Source of the DNA: Chloroflexus aggregans DSM 9485
GTDB taxonomy: Bacteria > Chloroflexota > Chloroflexia > Chloroflexales > Chloroflexaceae
NCBI RefSeq assembly: GCF_000021945.1
Contig: NC_011831.1
Location: 3,113,353 to 3,177,352, forward strand
Reading direction: 5' to 3'
Length of the DNA stretch: 64,000 bases
A program made the position numbers and the translations under genes. Position 1 is the first letter of the stretch, and the number at the start of each line of letters is the position of its first letter. Positions 1 through 7,959 of the stretch are shown here, piece after piece. The notes under the pieces are model-generated. The model was not told the origin of the DNA, ran no database searches, and saw only the letters and a program-made list of their open reading frames with translations.

Positions 1-1
1 G

Positions 2-973
2 ACCATCGTCTGTGTGGGGGCAGTGGGGGTGTGTCAGGAGATTGCGACCCGTCTCGAGCGTGGTACCCAACGGTACGGGCCGATCGGGCCTTCACCAATC
101 CAGCTCGCGAGTTTGGCGACGATCATATCCGATGAGCTACGCAGTGTCGATCTTATCATCATCGGACTTGAACGTACTACTCGTCTCTCAGCGCGTGAAT
201 TGACGACGATCGATCAATTAGCTGCTTTAGCATTACCGACCGTTGTCGTAGTGTGGGGGACGGCGCTACCGGCTGACGCCGGGCCATTGCATCCGCGCGT
301 TGCCCATGCCCGGTTGTTGGTGGTGCCCGATCCAATGGCACCTGATGTTGATGAACAATTGGCAAGCGCAATCCTCGACCGCTTACCGGCTGAGTTGCAC
401 CTTGCGGCAGCTCGGCGGTTACCCGGTCTGCGGGCAACCGTGGCGCGCCAATTGATCAATAACGTCTCGTTTACCAACGCTTCATATGTACTGGCAACTG
501 CCTTACCGGCGCAGATTCCAATCTTTAATGTGCCGTTTGCCGCAGCCGATATACTGGTCTTGACCAAAAATCAAGCGATACTCGTATATCGGCTCGCTCT
601 TGCCTACGGAGCACCGCCCGATATTCGAGAGCGATTGCGGGAAGTTTTGCCGGTGATCGGAGGTGCTTTCATCTGGCGCCAATTAGCACGCTCGCTCGTC
701 GGGCTGATCCCGATCTGGGGGGTAGCGCCAAAGGTAGCAATTGCCTACGCCGGCACATATACCACCGGAATGGCAGCGTGGCGCTGGTTTACCGAAGGCG
801 AAATTATCGATCAAGCGCGTTTAAAAGAACTAGGACGCGAAGCATTGGCATTGGGCCGCGCACGAGCTGCCGATCTGATTGCACAAGCTCGTCGTACCGG
901 TGCCGTCCAAGTCGATCGTTGGCAACGTTGGGGAGAGGCGTTGCGCAGCCGGTTTCGCCGGAAAGAAAAGTAA
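2..973 (+). CDS. DUF697-type membrane-associated protein (5' partial)
   Basis: The reading frame is open from the first bases of the window, so the true start lies upstream; the GTG at 14 has no ribosome binding site and is only the first possible start inside the window. The C-terminal half has the hallmarks of DUF697 (YcjF-like) proteins: two hydrophobic helical stretches (around codons 160-190 and 215-260) with small residues and an AYAGTYTTGMAAWRWF-like segment, followed by a basic helical tail ending RSRFRRKEK. In many bacteria DUF697 follows a GTPase domain; what is visible of the N-terminal part is a Rossmann-like alpha/beta pattern (TVVVVWG, ARLLVVPDP) with no P-loop in view. Function unknown; an envelope-associated role is inference. 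It is followed 90 nt later by murA on the same strand. Confidence 0.7.
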   Translation, partial: TIVCVGAVGVCQEIATRLERGTQRYGPIGPSPIQLASLATIISDELRSVDLIIIGLERTTRLSARELTTIDQLAALALPTVVVVWGTALPADAGPLHPRVAHARLLVVPDPMAPDVDEQLASAILDRLPAELHLAAARRLPGLRATVARQLINNVSFTNASYVLATALPAQIPIFNVPFAAADILVLTKNQAILVYRLALAYGAPPDIRERLREVLPVIGGAFIWRQLARSLVGLIPIWGVAPKVAIAYAGTYTTGMAAWRWFTEGEIIDQARLKELGREALALGRARAADLIAQARRTGAVQVDRWQRWGEALRSRFRRKEK

Positions 974-1063
974 CCGCTTGGCAAACATCGGCTCGCCCTG
1001 TGCCGTATGCCGCGGACGCCAACGGCTGATTGAGGATTCAACACCACAATAGGAATAAACCGT

Positions 1064-2356
1064 ATGGATCATTTTGTGATTGAAGGGGGGTACCGACTGT
1101 CCGGTTCGATCCGGCCGGCCGGCAACAAGAATGCCGCCCTCCCGTTACTTGCCGCCAGTTTATTGACCGATAAGCCGGTAACGTTGCGTAACATCCCGGA
1201 TATCGGTGATGTGCGCACCAAACTTGCGTTACTGAACAACCTTGGTGTTCAGATTGAGCAACCGGCACCGAATGTGGTGCAATTGCATGCCGCTCACCTG
1301 GCCAAACACGACCCTGATGTTGCGCTAGCCCGTCGTATCCGTACCTCACCCCTGTTAGCCGGTCCGCTCTTGTTTCGGCGTGGCTACGTCACATTACCGC
1401 GTCCCGGCGGAGATGCAATCGGTCGGCGGCGGCTCGATACCCACTTGCTGGCGTTACAGGCATTGGGTGTGCATGTTGAAGTGACGCCAACCAGCTACAT
1501 CTTGACAACCGAAGGGTTGCGCGGCGCTGACCTGTTTCTCGATGAGATGAGCGTGACCGGTACCGAGCAAGCGATCATCGCTGCTTCAGTTGCCGAAGGA
1601 CATACCACGATTGCCAACGCGGCTTCTGAGCCACACGTCCAAGATCTCTGTCATTTTCTCAACCAGATGGGGGCGCGGATCAGTGGTATCGGCACCAACC
1701 TGCTCGAAATCGAGGGGGTTAGCCGTTTACGCGGGGCGGATTACACGATCGGACCCGACTTTATGGAGGTAGGGTCGCTGATCGGGTTGGCAGCGGTCAC
1801 CCGTAGTGAATTGCGGATCGTTGATGCGCGGCCACGTGAGCATCGCATGACCAGGATTATGTTCGGGCGCCTGGGAGTGACGTGGCGTGAAGAGGGTAAC
1901 GACATTATCGTTCCCGCCGATCAAGAGTTAGTCGTGCGTCATGATCTTCACGGGGCGATCCCAAAGATCGATTCGGCGCCATGGCCCGGCTTTAACCCCG
2001 ACCTGATCAGTACGGCAATTGTGATCGCCACGCAAGCACAGGGGACCGTCTTAATTCACGAGAAGATGTTTGAGAGCCGTCTGTTTTTTGTTGACCGGCT
2101 GATCGGCATGGGGGCGCGGATCGTGCTCTGCGATCCGCACCGAGTGGTTGTTGTCGGGCCATCGCAGCTCTACGGCGAGCCAGATGGGTTACCCAGCCCG
2201 GATATTCGGGCCGGCATGGCCTTGGTAACGGCGGCGCTGTGTGCGAAGGGGCGAAGTGTCATCTACAACATTGGTCAAATCGACCGCGGCTACGAGCGGA
2301 TCGAAGAGCGGTTAGCTGCTCTTGGTGCGCGGATCAAGCGAGTGCGGTCGTCGTAG
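1064..2356 (+). CDS. murA: UDP-N-acetylglucosamine 1-carboxyvinyltransferase (MurA), Asp variant
   Basis: Transfers enolpyruvate from PEP to UDP-GlcNAc, the first committed step of peptidoglycan synthesis in the cytoplasm. The 430-aa length is normal for MurA. The N-terminus has the substrate-binding GNKNAALP motif (Lys22, Asn23). The active-site loop reads [15 protein letters not shown], so the residue matching the E. coli catalytic Cys115 is Asp117. In the family, Asp at this site is known from mycobacteria, chlamydiae and Borrelia; it keeps activity but removes the thiol that fosfomycin alkylates. The rest shows the repeated inside-out alpha/beta pattern of EPSP-synthase-like enzymes. ATG start; no strong Shine-Dalgarno seen. 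A MurA/MurZ-type second copy elsewhere cannot be excluded. Confidence 0.93.
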   Translation: MDHFVIEGGYRLSGSIRPAGNKNAALPLLAASLLTDKPVTLRNIPDIGDVRTKLALLNNLGVQIEQPAPNVVQLHAAHLAKHDPDVALARRIRTSPLLAGPLLFRRGYVTLPRPGGDAIGRRRLDTHLLALQALGVHVEVTPTSYILTTEGLRGADLFLDEMSVTGTEQAIIAASVAEGHTTIANAASEPHVQDLCHFLNQMGARISGIGTNLLEIEGVSRLRGADYTIGPDFMEVGSLIGLAAVTRSELRIVDARPREHRMTRIMFGRLGVTWREEGNDIIVPADQELVVRHDLHGAIPKIDSAPWPGFNPDLISTAIVIATQAQGTVLIHEKMFESRLFFVDRLIGMGARIVLCDPHRVVVVGPSQLYGEPDGLPSPDIRAGMALVTAALCAKGRSVIYNIGQIDRGYERIEERLAALGARIKRVRSS

Positions 2357-2359
2357 GGT

Positions 2360-3025
2360 TTAGAGCGCAGCCGGCTCGATCAACGCCGGCCCATCGTTAC
2401 GCACCTGGTTCACCGCCTTACCGACCGGATAGCGGTGGAGAGCTACCGGTGGTGGAGTAAGACAAAATGCGTGCAGGCGCGGAATATCGGTCGCCGGATC
2501 AAGCCAGAATGCGGTGAATTCAGATGGCACAATCACCGGCATCCGGTTGTGGATGGGAGTAACGATCTCATTCGCAGTGGTGGTCAAGATCGTGCAACTC
2601 TCGATCACTTCACCGTCAGGCGCTAGCCATTGCTCCCACAGCCCGGCAAATGCCATCAGATCATCGTCCGGCAGGGTGAAGTAAAACGGTCGCTTACCGG
2701 TTGCCGTTGTCTGCCACTCGTAGAAACCGGAGGCCGGAATGAGGCAGCGACGGCGACGGAAGGCGGTGCGAAACGATGGTTTTTCGAGCACCGTTTCGCT
2801 ACGGGCATTGATCAACTTCGCCCCGACTGAGGCATCTTTCGCCCACGAAGGGATCAAGCCCCAACGCATGTAGACCCCCTCCCGTCCGTCGTTGCCTTCT
2901 CGTACTACCACCACCGGCTGGGTCGGTGCAATATTGTAACGTGGTTGGAGATCGGAGATTGGAGGAAGAGCAAAACGCTCGGCTAATTTGGCCGGTGAGA
3001 CGGCTAAGGTATAACGACCACACAT
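2360..3025 (-). CDS. yedK: SOS response-associated peptidase (SRAP/YedK/HMCES family)
   Basis: SRAP proteins form a covalent thiazolidine crosslink through Cys2 to abasic sites in single-stranded DNA, shielding them from cleavage. The 221-aa protein begins MCGRYTL, so Cys2 becomes N-terminal after Met removal. Other family motifs are present: NIAPTQ, the INARSET segment with the conserved Asn and Glu, CLIPASGFYEW with the conserved Glu, and IHNRMPVI with the active-site His. Convergent with murA, with only 3 nt between stop codons. Upstream on the same strand, 20 nt away, lies a helical protein that may share its transcript. The family assignment is firm; regulation by SOS is not shown by any LexA-like site that I could see. 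Confidence 0.93.
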   Translation of the reverse strand: MCGRYTLAVSPAKLAERFALPPISDLQPRYNIAPTQPVVVVREGNDGREGVYMRWGLIPSWAKDASVGAKLINARSETVLEKPSFRTAFRRRRCLIPASGFYEWQTTATGKRPFYFTLPDDDLMAFAGLWEQWLAPDGEVIESCTILTTTANEIVTPIHNRMPVIVPSEFTAFWLDPATDIPRLHAFCLTPPPVALHRYPVGKAVNQVRNDGPALIEPAAL

Positions 3026-3045
3026 CGCGCAACCATCACGTAAGC

Positions 3046-3459
3046 TTAAAAAGAGTCGTTGTCTTTATCGAGCGGCGTCGTTGCACCGGTTGATGGCTCA
3101 CCGCCGGCAGGAGTCTGTATCCGTCTGATAAACTCGGCCAACTGCTTGTTGAGCTGATCGATCCCTTGAGCAAGCGCATGTTGCAACTCTTGGGCCGCTT
3201 GGCTCCGCTCAAGCTCGTGTAACTTTTGTTGGCCGCGTTCGGCCAGCTCTTGCAAGCGCGGGTCTTCGGCAATGGTTTTCAAAGCCGACTGGACCTGCTC
3301 GCCAAGGTTGCGAAAACCGCTCACCAACTCTTGCTGGACTTGGCGCGTGTGCTCGTTATCGATTGCAGCGCGAAACGCTGTTTCGAGCTGTTGGCCTAAC
3401 TCGCGCAGGGCTGTGCCGAGGTCGGGTGGTTGGTTGGGGGATTGATTCGATTGGGTCAT
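3046..3459 (-). CDS. Small hydrophilic alpha-helical protein, unknown
   Basis: 137 aa. It has a clear ribosome binding site (AAGGAG, 6 nt before the ATG). Almost the whole protein from residue 14 to 115 is predicted by eye as amphipathic, Gln/Glu/Leu-rich helix (LGQQLETAFRAAI, LQELAERGQQKLHELE), suggesting a coiled coil or helical bundle. A short disordered tail rich in Thr, Gly and Asp follows. No signal peptide, membrane segment or catalytic motif. The composition resembles phasin-like or apolipoprotein-like helical proteins, but no family can be named. It sits 20 nt upstream of the SRAP gene in the same direction and may be co-transcribed. Confidence 0.75.
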   Translation of the reverse strand: MTQSNQSPNQPPDLGTALRELGQQLETAFRAAIDNEHTRQVQQELVSGFRNLGEQVQSALKTIAEDPRLQELAERGQQKLHELERSQAAQELQHALAQGIDQLNKQLAEFIRRIQTPAGGEPSTGATTPLDKDNDSF

Positions 3460-3589
3460 GGTTGTCTCCTTATGGTAGCAACTTTCCGGTAACGATTGAC
3501 CTGCATGTCAGATATGGGCAAGATGAGCGGGACGTGCAGGTAGTTATATGACGAAGGGAGCGATGAAAACGTTGCGCTGAATGTACCGT

Positions 3590-4303
3590 TTAGCGTCGTC
3601 GGCGCAAGAGCAACCAAAGGCTAGCAACAACGATCAGCGTACCGAGAGCGGGTCGGGTGCTACGGGCAGGGCCTTGGGCAGCAAGCGATGCGACATCGCC
3701 GATGGTAGATGGCCGGGTCGGCGCACTGTGGGCCGGCAACGCAATTTGCGCTGTTGTGTAGTTACGACGGCGGGCTACGGCGTACACGTGCGCGAGCGGC
3801 GGAGCCAGCTCACCATCGCCGGGGAGTAGATCGATGAGTTCGGCGCGAAAGAGGGCAAGTGGTAACAGCGGATCGGCTTGATCGCTGACCAAAATCTGCT
3901 TGAGGAGCGCGGTGTGGGTGCGGTGCAGCAGGTTGGCAGGCGCCGGTGTTCGCATACCGGTGATGATGTCTTGCCCATCGTAGGCAGTCAGCAATCGTTC
4001 AAGGGCTGAGGCTGAAGGTGGGGTTGCTGCATCAAATGCCAAGACTAGCTCACCACCGATCAGGGTGCAAGCGTCGCGTAACAGATAGGCCGGGCGACGC
4101 GGCTGGCGATGGTATGTGGCGTAAACGAACGGACGGTTAGCAGCACGGGCCGCAGCATCGGTGGCTGCCGGACCGGCGGCAATAATGATCTCGTAGTTGG
4201 TACTATAACGAGCAGCAATAGCGGCGGCGCCGGTGACTGCTCGCTCGACGTGGGTGCCATCGGTGGCCCACATCACGACTGAGAGGTTATTGATCTCAGA
4301 CAC
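3590..4303 (-). CDS. Possible degenerate glycosyltransferase-A-fold protein with C-terminal TM
   Basis: The start is set at the GTG at 4303 because GGAGG lies 6 nt upstream; the open frame continues to an ATG at 4363 but that extension has no ribosome binding site. The 237-aa protein begins INNLSVVMWATDG and continues with an alpha/beta pattern (YEIIIAAGPAATDAAARAA, GGELVLAFDAATPPS) that resembles the nucleotide-sugar-binding half of family 2 glycosyltransferases, with AFDA where a DxD motif would be expected. The C-terminus is one hydrophobic helix (LGTLIVVASLWLLL) followed by RRRR, a membrane anchor with a cytoplasmic positive end. Catalytic competence is doubtful because the DxD is not intact. 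Family assignment is inference; the coding call is firm. Confidence 0.65.
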   Translation of the reverse strand: MSEINNLSVVMWATDGTHVERAVTGAAAIAARYSTNYEIIIAAGPAATDAAARAANRPFVYATYHRQPRRPAYLLRDACTLIGGELVLAFDAATPPSASALERLLTAYDGQDIITGMRTPAPANLLHRTHTALLKQILVSDQADPLLPLALFRAELIDLLPGDGELAPPLAHVYAVARRRNYTTAQIALPAHSAPTRPSTIGDVASLAAQGPARSTRPALGTLIVVASLWLLLRRRR

Positions 4304-4363
4304 GAGTATCCTCCACCTTGAATCGTATTGATAGCAGTATAGCACAAAGCACTTACTGAGCAC

Positions 4364-4736
4364 ATTCGAATTGGAGAGTGATGGCCGGTCGTTGAAAAAT
4401 ATTTAGTACTTCTAAATAAAAAGTTCTGCATAAACGGTTTTTCATCTGAACTTTAAAAATTTGTCAGCCATTTTTATAGTGTTTGCCTTGACAAATATAT
4501 ACAATTGGTTTAACCTTTTCTCTGCAACTTTCCCCTCTCAGCTCATCTTGCTAGCATCGTTGCTGCTGAGTAACCGGAACAACGGGATATACCTATTCCG
4601 GTGTTTCGTTGTGCGTTTGCGCAGGCTTGCATAGGTCGTTATCTGATGACCAAAAAAAGGAGGTGCAGAGTAAGCGATCCCAACAGCGTAAGTGCTAGAT
4701 CTCTTTTCTGTGTCGTGATAGGAGCTGAGGAGTGTT
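4364..4736 (+). promoter_or_regulatory. Long AT-rich intergenic leader with candidate promoter upstream of the subtilase
   Basis: This 373-nt stretch separates two divergent genes and is visibly more AT-rich than its surroundings. TTGACA at 4488-4493 is a perfect -35 hexamer; 17 nt later, TAACCT at 4511-4516 is a poor -10. A transcript from there would have a leader of about 215 nt before the ATG at 4737. The leader contains an inverted repeat ACCGGAA (4573-4579) / TTCCGGT (4596-4602). GGAGCTGAGGAG just before 4737 is the ribosome binding site of the protease. No riboswitch class could be matched. Confidence 0.4.
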
Positions 4737-7700
4737 ATGATTGCGACGCCAAAACGACAATTGATTGCACTGGCGGTAAGTCTGTTGTTAACCATGGCAT
4801 TGGTCACACCAAGTACTGCTCAACCGCCCCGACCGATTCCTAATCTTGATGCTTTACGTCTAGATGAACCGGTAACCATCGATCAAGCACCGATCAAGCT
4901 ATCACCGAGTCTTGTCAATGTGACCGGACGGCACGCAGTTGTCATTCGTCTCAGTGAGAATCCGACTGCGCGTATCCCACAGGGTGCCGCACAAGTGGCC
5001 CAACTCAACCGCATCAGCCAGCAGCAGGAGCGAGTTTTGGCGCGATTGCGCGCGATTGATCCGACACTGACCGAGCTGGCACGGCTGCGTGTTGCGCTGA
5101 ACGCTGTCATCGTCGAAGTAGACGGTGCAGCACTGCCGGCCTTGGCCCGTGATATTGAGGTTGTGCGGATCAATCCGGTGGTCGATTATGAGCGTGCCGA
5201 CCAACCTCCGATGGAGACGGTGCCGTACATCGGAGCCACACCCGAAGTACAAGCCGCCGGCTATCGTGGTAAAGATGTACGGGTAGCCGTGCTCGATAGT
5301 GGTATCGATTATACCCATGCCGCATTTGGCGGCCCCGGTACGCTCGAAGCGTATCAAGCGGCGTATGGCACCAACCCTTCCGATTCGCGCAATAAGACGC
5401 TGGATGGTCTCTTCCCAACCGATCGGGTCAAAGGGGGTTATGACTTTGTCGGCGAAGTGTGGCCAAATGGCCCGCTGATGCCCGACCCCGATCCGATCGA
5501 CTGTGGTGTATCTGGTCTGAGCAGCGGCACCTGCGCTGGCGGGCATGGCACTCATGTCGCCGACATTATCGGCGGCCAACAGGGTGTGGCGCCGGAAGTC
5601 GATCTGTTTGCGGTGAAAGTCTGTTCGGCGGTGTCGTCGTCGTGCAGCGGCGTCGCTATTCTCCAAGGTCTCGACTGGGTAGCCGACCCCAACGGCGACG
5701 GTATCACCGACGATCACATGCACATTGTGAATATGTCGCTGGGTGCGTCGTATGGGCAGAACTACGACGACGACTCGGCGATTGCGGTTGACAATTTGCA
5801 GCCGCTGGGCATTTTGGTGGTGGCTTCGGCTGGCAATAGCTCCGACCGCCCCTACATCACCGGCACCCCTGCCGGCGCGCGCACAGCCCTCTCGGTAGCA
5901 CAGACGGCGGTACCAAGTGATTCATCGTATCCGATTACCGTACTCAGCACAACGGTGTACGGTGTTGCCCAGCCGTGGGCGCCGATCCCGAGCACGGCAG
6001 TCAGTGGCATCTTGGTCTATGGTGCATCGTTGGGCAACGCACTCGGTTGTACCGCATACCCGCCCGGTTCACTGACCGGCCGAATCCTACTGGTTGACCG
6101 CGGTACCTGCGCTATCAGCATCAAGGGTTCCAATGGCGCAGCCGCCGGTGCTGTAGCCGTGATCGTGGCGAACAACGTGGCCGGTGCAGTCCCGCCGACG
6201 TTCAGCTTCGGTGGTGGCTCACCGACCGTACCGGTACTGTCGATCACACAGACCGCCGGCAATGCTTTGAAAGCGCGGGTAAATAACTCGGCGACCGTAG
6301 ACTTTGCGAATCCGGTCAGTAACGCCGGTAGTGTGGTTGGCACCTCGTCGCGCGGGCCGACCATGGGTCAGATGACCTATGGCAATCAGATAATGTATGG
6401 TCAGATCATCAAGCCGGAAATCGGTGCACCGGGTGCCTCGATCTCGGCGGTAGCCGGTAGTGGTACCGGTGTTGAACCATTCGGTGGGACCTCAGGGGCT
6501 GCTCCGATGGTGGCCGGTGCAGCGGCACTGCTCTACAACGCCTCAAACTGGAGCCTCTCGCCGTGGGAGTTGAAGGCGCGTCTGATCAACACGGCGGAAA
6601 CGAATATCTACAACGGTCCGCCGGTCTTCGTTGGTCCGACCTTGGCCCCAATTACCCGTATCGGTGGTGGTGAGGTGCGCATCAACCGCGCAATCGCGGC
6701 TCAGGCCGGTGCGTGGGAATTGAGCAACGGAGCGGCAACCATCTCATTCGGTTTGGTTGAGGTAACGCGCAACCCGACCACGTTACGTCGCACGATTGTG
6801 GTGCGCAACTACGGCGATACGTCGCTCACCTACACGATCACGCCGACCTTCCGCTTTGCTAACGATGCCGCGAGTGGGGCGATTACCCCAGGCACATCGG
6901 TGACCACGATCACAGTGCCACCGCGTAGCCGGCGCACGTTCACGCTGACGTTGCGTATTGATCCGACGAAACTGCCGGCGTGGGTGCTCAATTCAGGGCT
7001 AAATGGTGGTAACGGTGCAGCACTGACCGCCGTCGAGTACGATGGCTATCTGGTGTTGGATGCGCCTGGCACCACCAACGACTTGACGATGCCGTGGCAT
7101 GTGTTGCCGCGAGCTGCGGGTAACGTGAGCGCACCTGCTTCAGTACGGGCGACGACCAGCAGCCCGGCGATGGCGCGTCTGACTAACACCGGTGCCAATC
7201 CGGTGTCGGTCGATCCGTTTACGCTGATCGGCAGCAATAACACGGTGAACGCTTCGCTGGGGGCCGGGATGCAGATGCCGCCGATGGATCTGCGCTATGT
7301 CGGTGTCCGTGCTTTCGATGGGACCGGTGTTTGTCCGGCTAATAGCCCAATAATCCAGTTTGCAGTTACGACGCACCAGCGGATTACTCATTCCAACTAT
7401 CCGGTGGAGATCGATCTGCTGTTCGATACCAACCGTGATGGTACTCCCGATTATGTTGGCTACACGGCTGAGGTGGGCAGCTTTGCCAGCGATGGACGCA
7501 ATGCCTTCTTTGTCGGTCCGGTGGGTGGCCCGTACAGTGCCTTCTTCTTCACCAGCCATGCTACCAACAGCACCAACACCGTGGTCACGTTGTGCGGCAG
7601 CCAGATCGGGGTCACTGCACTGGGCCAGCAGATCAACGTCGATGCCTACACCTATGACAACTACTTCACCGGCTTCGAGTTGAGCAAGATCGAGGGGATG

Positions 7701-7886
7701 AGCACGGTGCTCGGCGCCCCACGCTTCGATATTGACATCGGTAGTGGAGTGGTGCCGGCAAACGGTTCGCTCACGACGACGGTGTACCGCTTCAACGCCC
7801 CAAGTGATGTGACCGACTCGGGCATTCTGTTGCAGTACTCCTTCGCGCCGGCAGGTCGTGAGGCGAGTGCGATCATTGTTCGTTAG
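4737..7886 (+). CDS. Secreted subtilisin-like serine protease (S8) with PA domain
   Basis: 1049 aa. Residues 1-28 form a signal peptide (KR, hydrophobic core, cleavage near TAQ). An inhibitor-I9-like propeptide follows (about 60-155, with the NAVIVEVDGAALPALA pattern). The catalytic triad of the subtilase family is visible: Asp187 in VAVLDSGIDYTHAAFGG, His270 in GGHGTHVADIIGG, Ser586 in GGTSGAAPMVAGAAALL, with the oxyanion Asn in VVASAGNSSD. Between His and Ser there is a protease-associated (PA) domain, about 400-520 (GRILLVDRGTCAISIKGSNGAAAGAVAVIVAN). The C-terminal 400 residues are beta-rich, Thr/Asn-rich and probably Ig/fibronectin-like. It should degrade extracellular protein or mature surface proteins; the substrate is unknown. 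Ribosome binding site GAGGAG precedes the ATG. Confidence 0.93.
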   Translation: MIATPKRQLIALAVSLLLTMALVTPSTAQPPRPIPNLDALRLDEPVTIDQAPIKLSPSLVNVTGRHAVVIRLSENPTARIPQGAAQVAQLNRISQQQERVLARLRAIDPTLTELARLRVALNAVIVEVDGAALPALARDIEVVRINPVVDYERADQPPMETVPYIGATPEVQAAGYRGKDVRVAVLDSGIDYTHAAFGGPGTLEAYQAAYGTNPSDSRNKTLDGLFPTDRVKGGYDFVGEVWPNGPLMPDPDPIDCGVSGLSSGTCAGGHGTHVADIIGGQQGVAPEVDLFAVKVCSAVSSSCSGVAILQGLDWVADPNGDGITDDHMHIVNMSLGASYGQNYDDDSAIAVDNLQPLGILVVASAGNSSDRPYITGTPAGARTALSVAQTAVPSDSSYPITVLSTTVYGVAQPWAPIPSTAVSGILVYGASLGNALGCTAYPPGSLTGRILLVDRGTCAISIKGSNGAAAGAVAVIVANNVAGAVPPTFSFGGGSPTVPVLSITQTAGNALKARVNNSATVDFANPVSNAGSVVGTSSRGPTMGQMTYGNQIMYGQIIKPEIGAPGASISAVAGSGTGVEPFGGTSGAAPMVAGAAALLYNASNWSLSPWELKARLINTAETNIYNGPPVFVGPTLAPITRIGGGEVRINRAIAAQAGAWELSNGAATISFGLVEVTRNPTTLRRTIVVRNYGDTSLTYTITPTFRFANDAASGAITPGTSVTTITVPPRSRRTFTLTLRIDPTKLPAWVLNSGLNGGNGAALTAVEYDGYLVLDAPGTTNDLTMPWHVLPRAAGNVSAPASVRATTSSPAMARLTNTGANPVSVDPFTLIGSNNTVNASLGAGMQMPPMDLRYVGVRAFDGTGVCPANSPIIQFAVTTHQRITHSNYPVEIDLLFDTNRDGTPDYVGYTAEVGSFASDGRNAFFVGPVGGPYSAFFFTSHATNSTNTVVTLCGSQIGVTALGQQINVDAYTYDNYFTGFELSKIEGMSTVLGAPRFDIDIGSGVVPANGSLTTTVYRFNAPSDVTDSGILLQYSFAPAGREASAIIVR

Positions 7887-7902
7887 GCGGTCGCGCTACA
7901 AC

Positions 7903-7945
7903 ACAATCAACCACGGCAGGCTAGGGGCTTGTCGTGGTTGATTGT
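7903..7945. terminator. Long near-perfect hairpin between convergent genes, likely bidirectional terminator
   Basis: A 13-bp perfect stem (ACAATCAACCACG at 7903-7915 with CGTGGTTGATTGT at 7933-7945) can be extended inward with G-U pairs to about 19 bp closing on a 5-nt loop. It sits between the stop codons of the subtilase (+) and the polytopic glycosyltransferase-like gene (-). There is no long U run on either side, so this is a structural inference. Confidence 0.6.
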
Positions 7946-7959
7946 TGAACCGCACGTTC

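Noticed and set aside
4550-4700. c-di-GMP or cobalamin riboswitch upstream of the protease
   Set aside because: No conserved core motif of either class could be matched; only one short hairpin is present.
4601-4843. Small ORF in the protease leader with a GGAGG nearby
   Set aside because: It runs into the protease gene in another frame, and the GGAGG lies inside it, not before its start.
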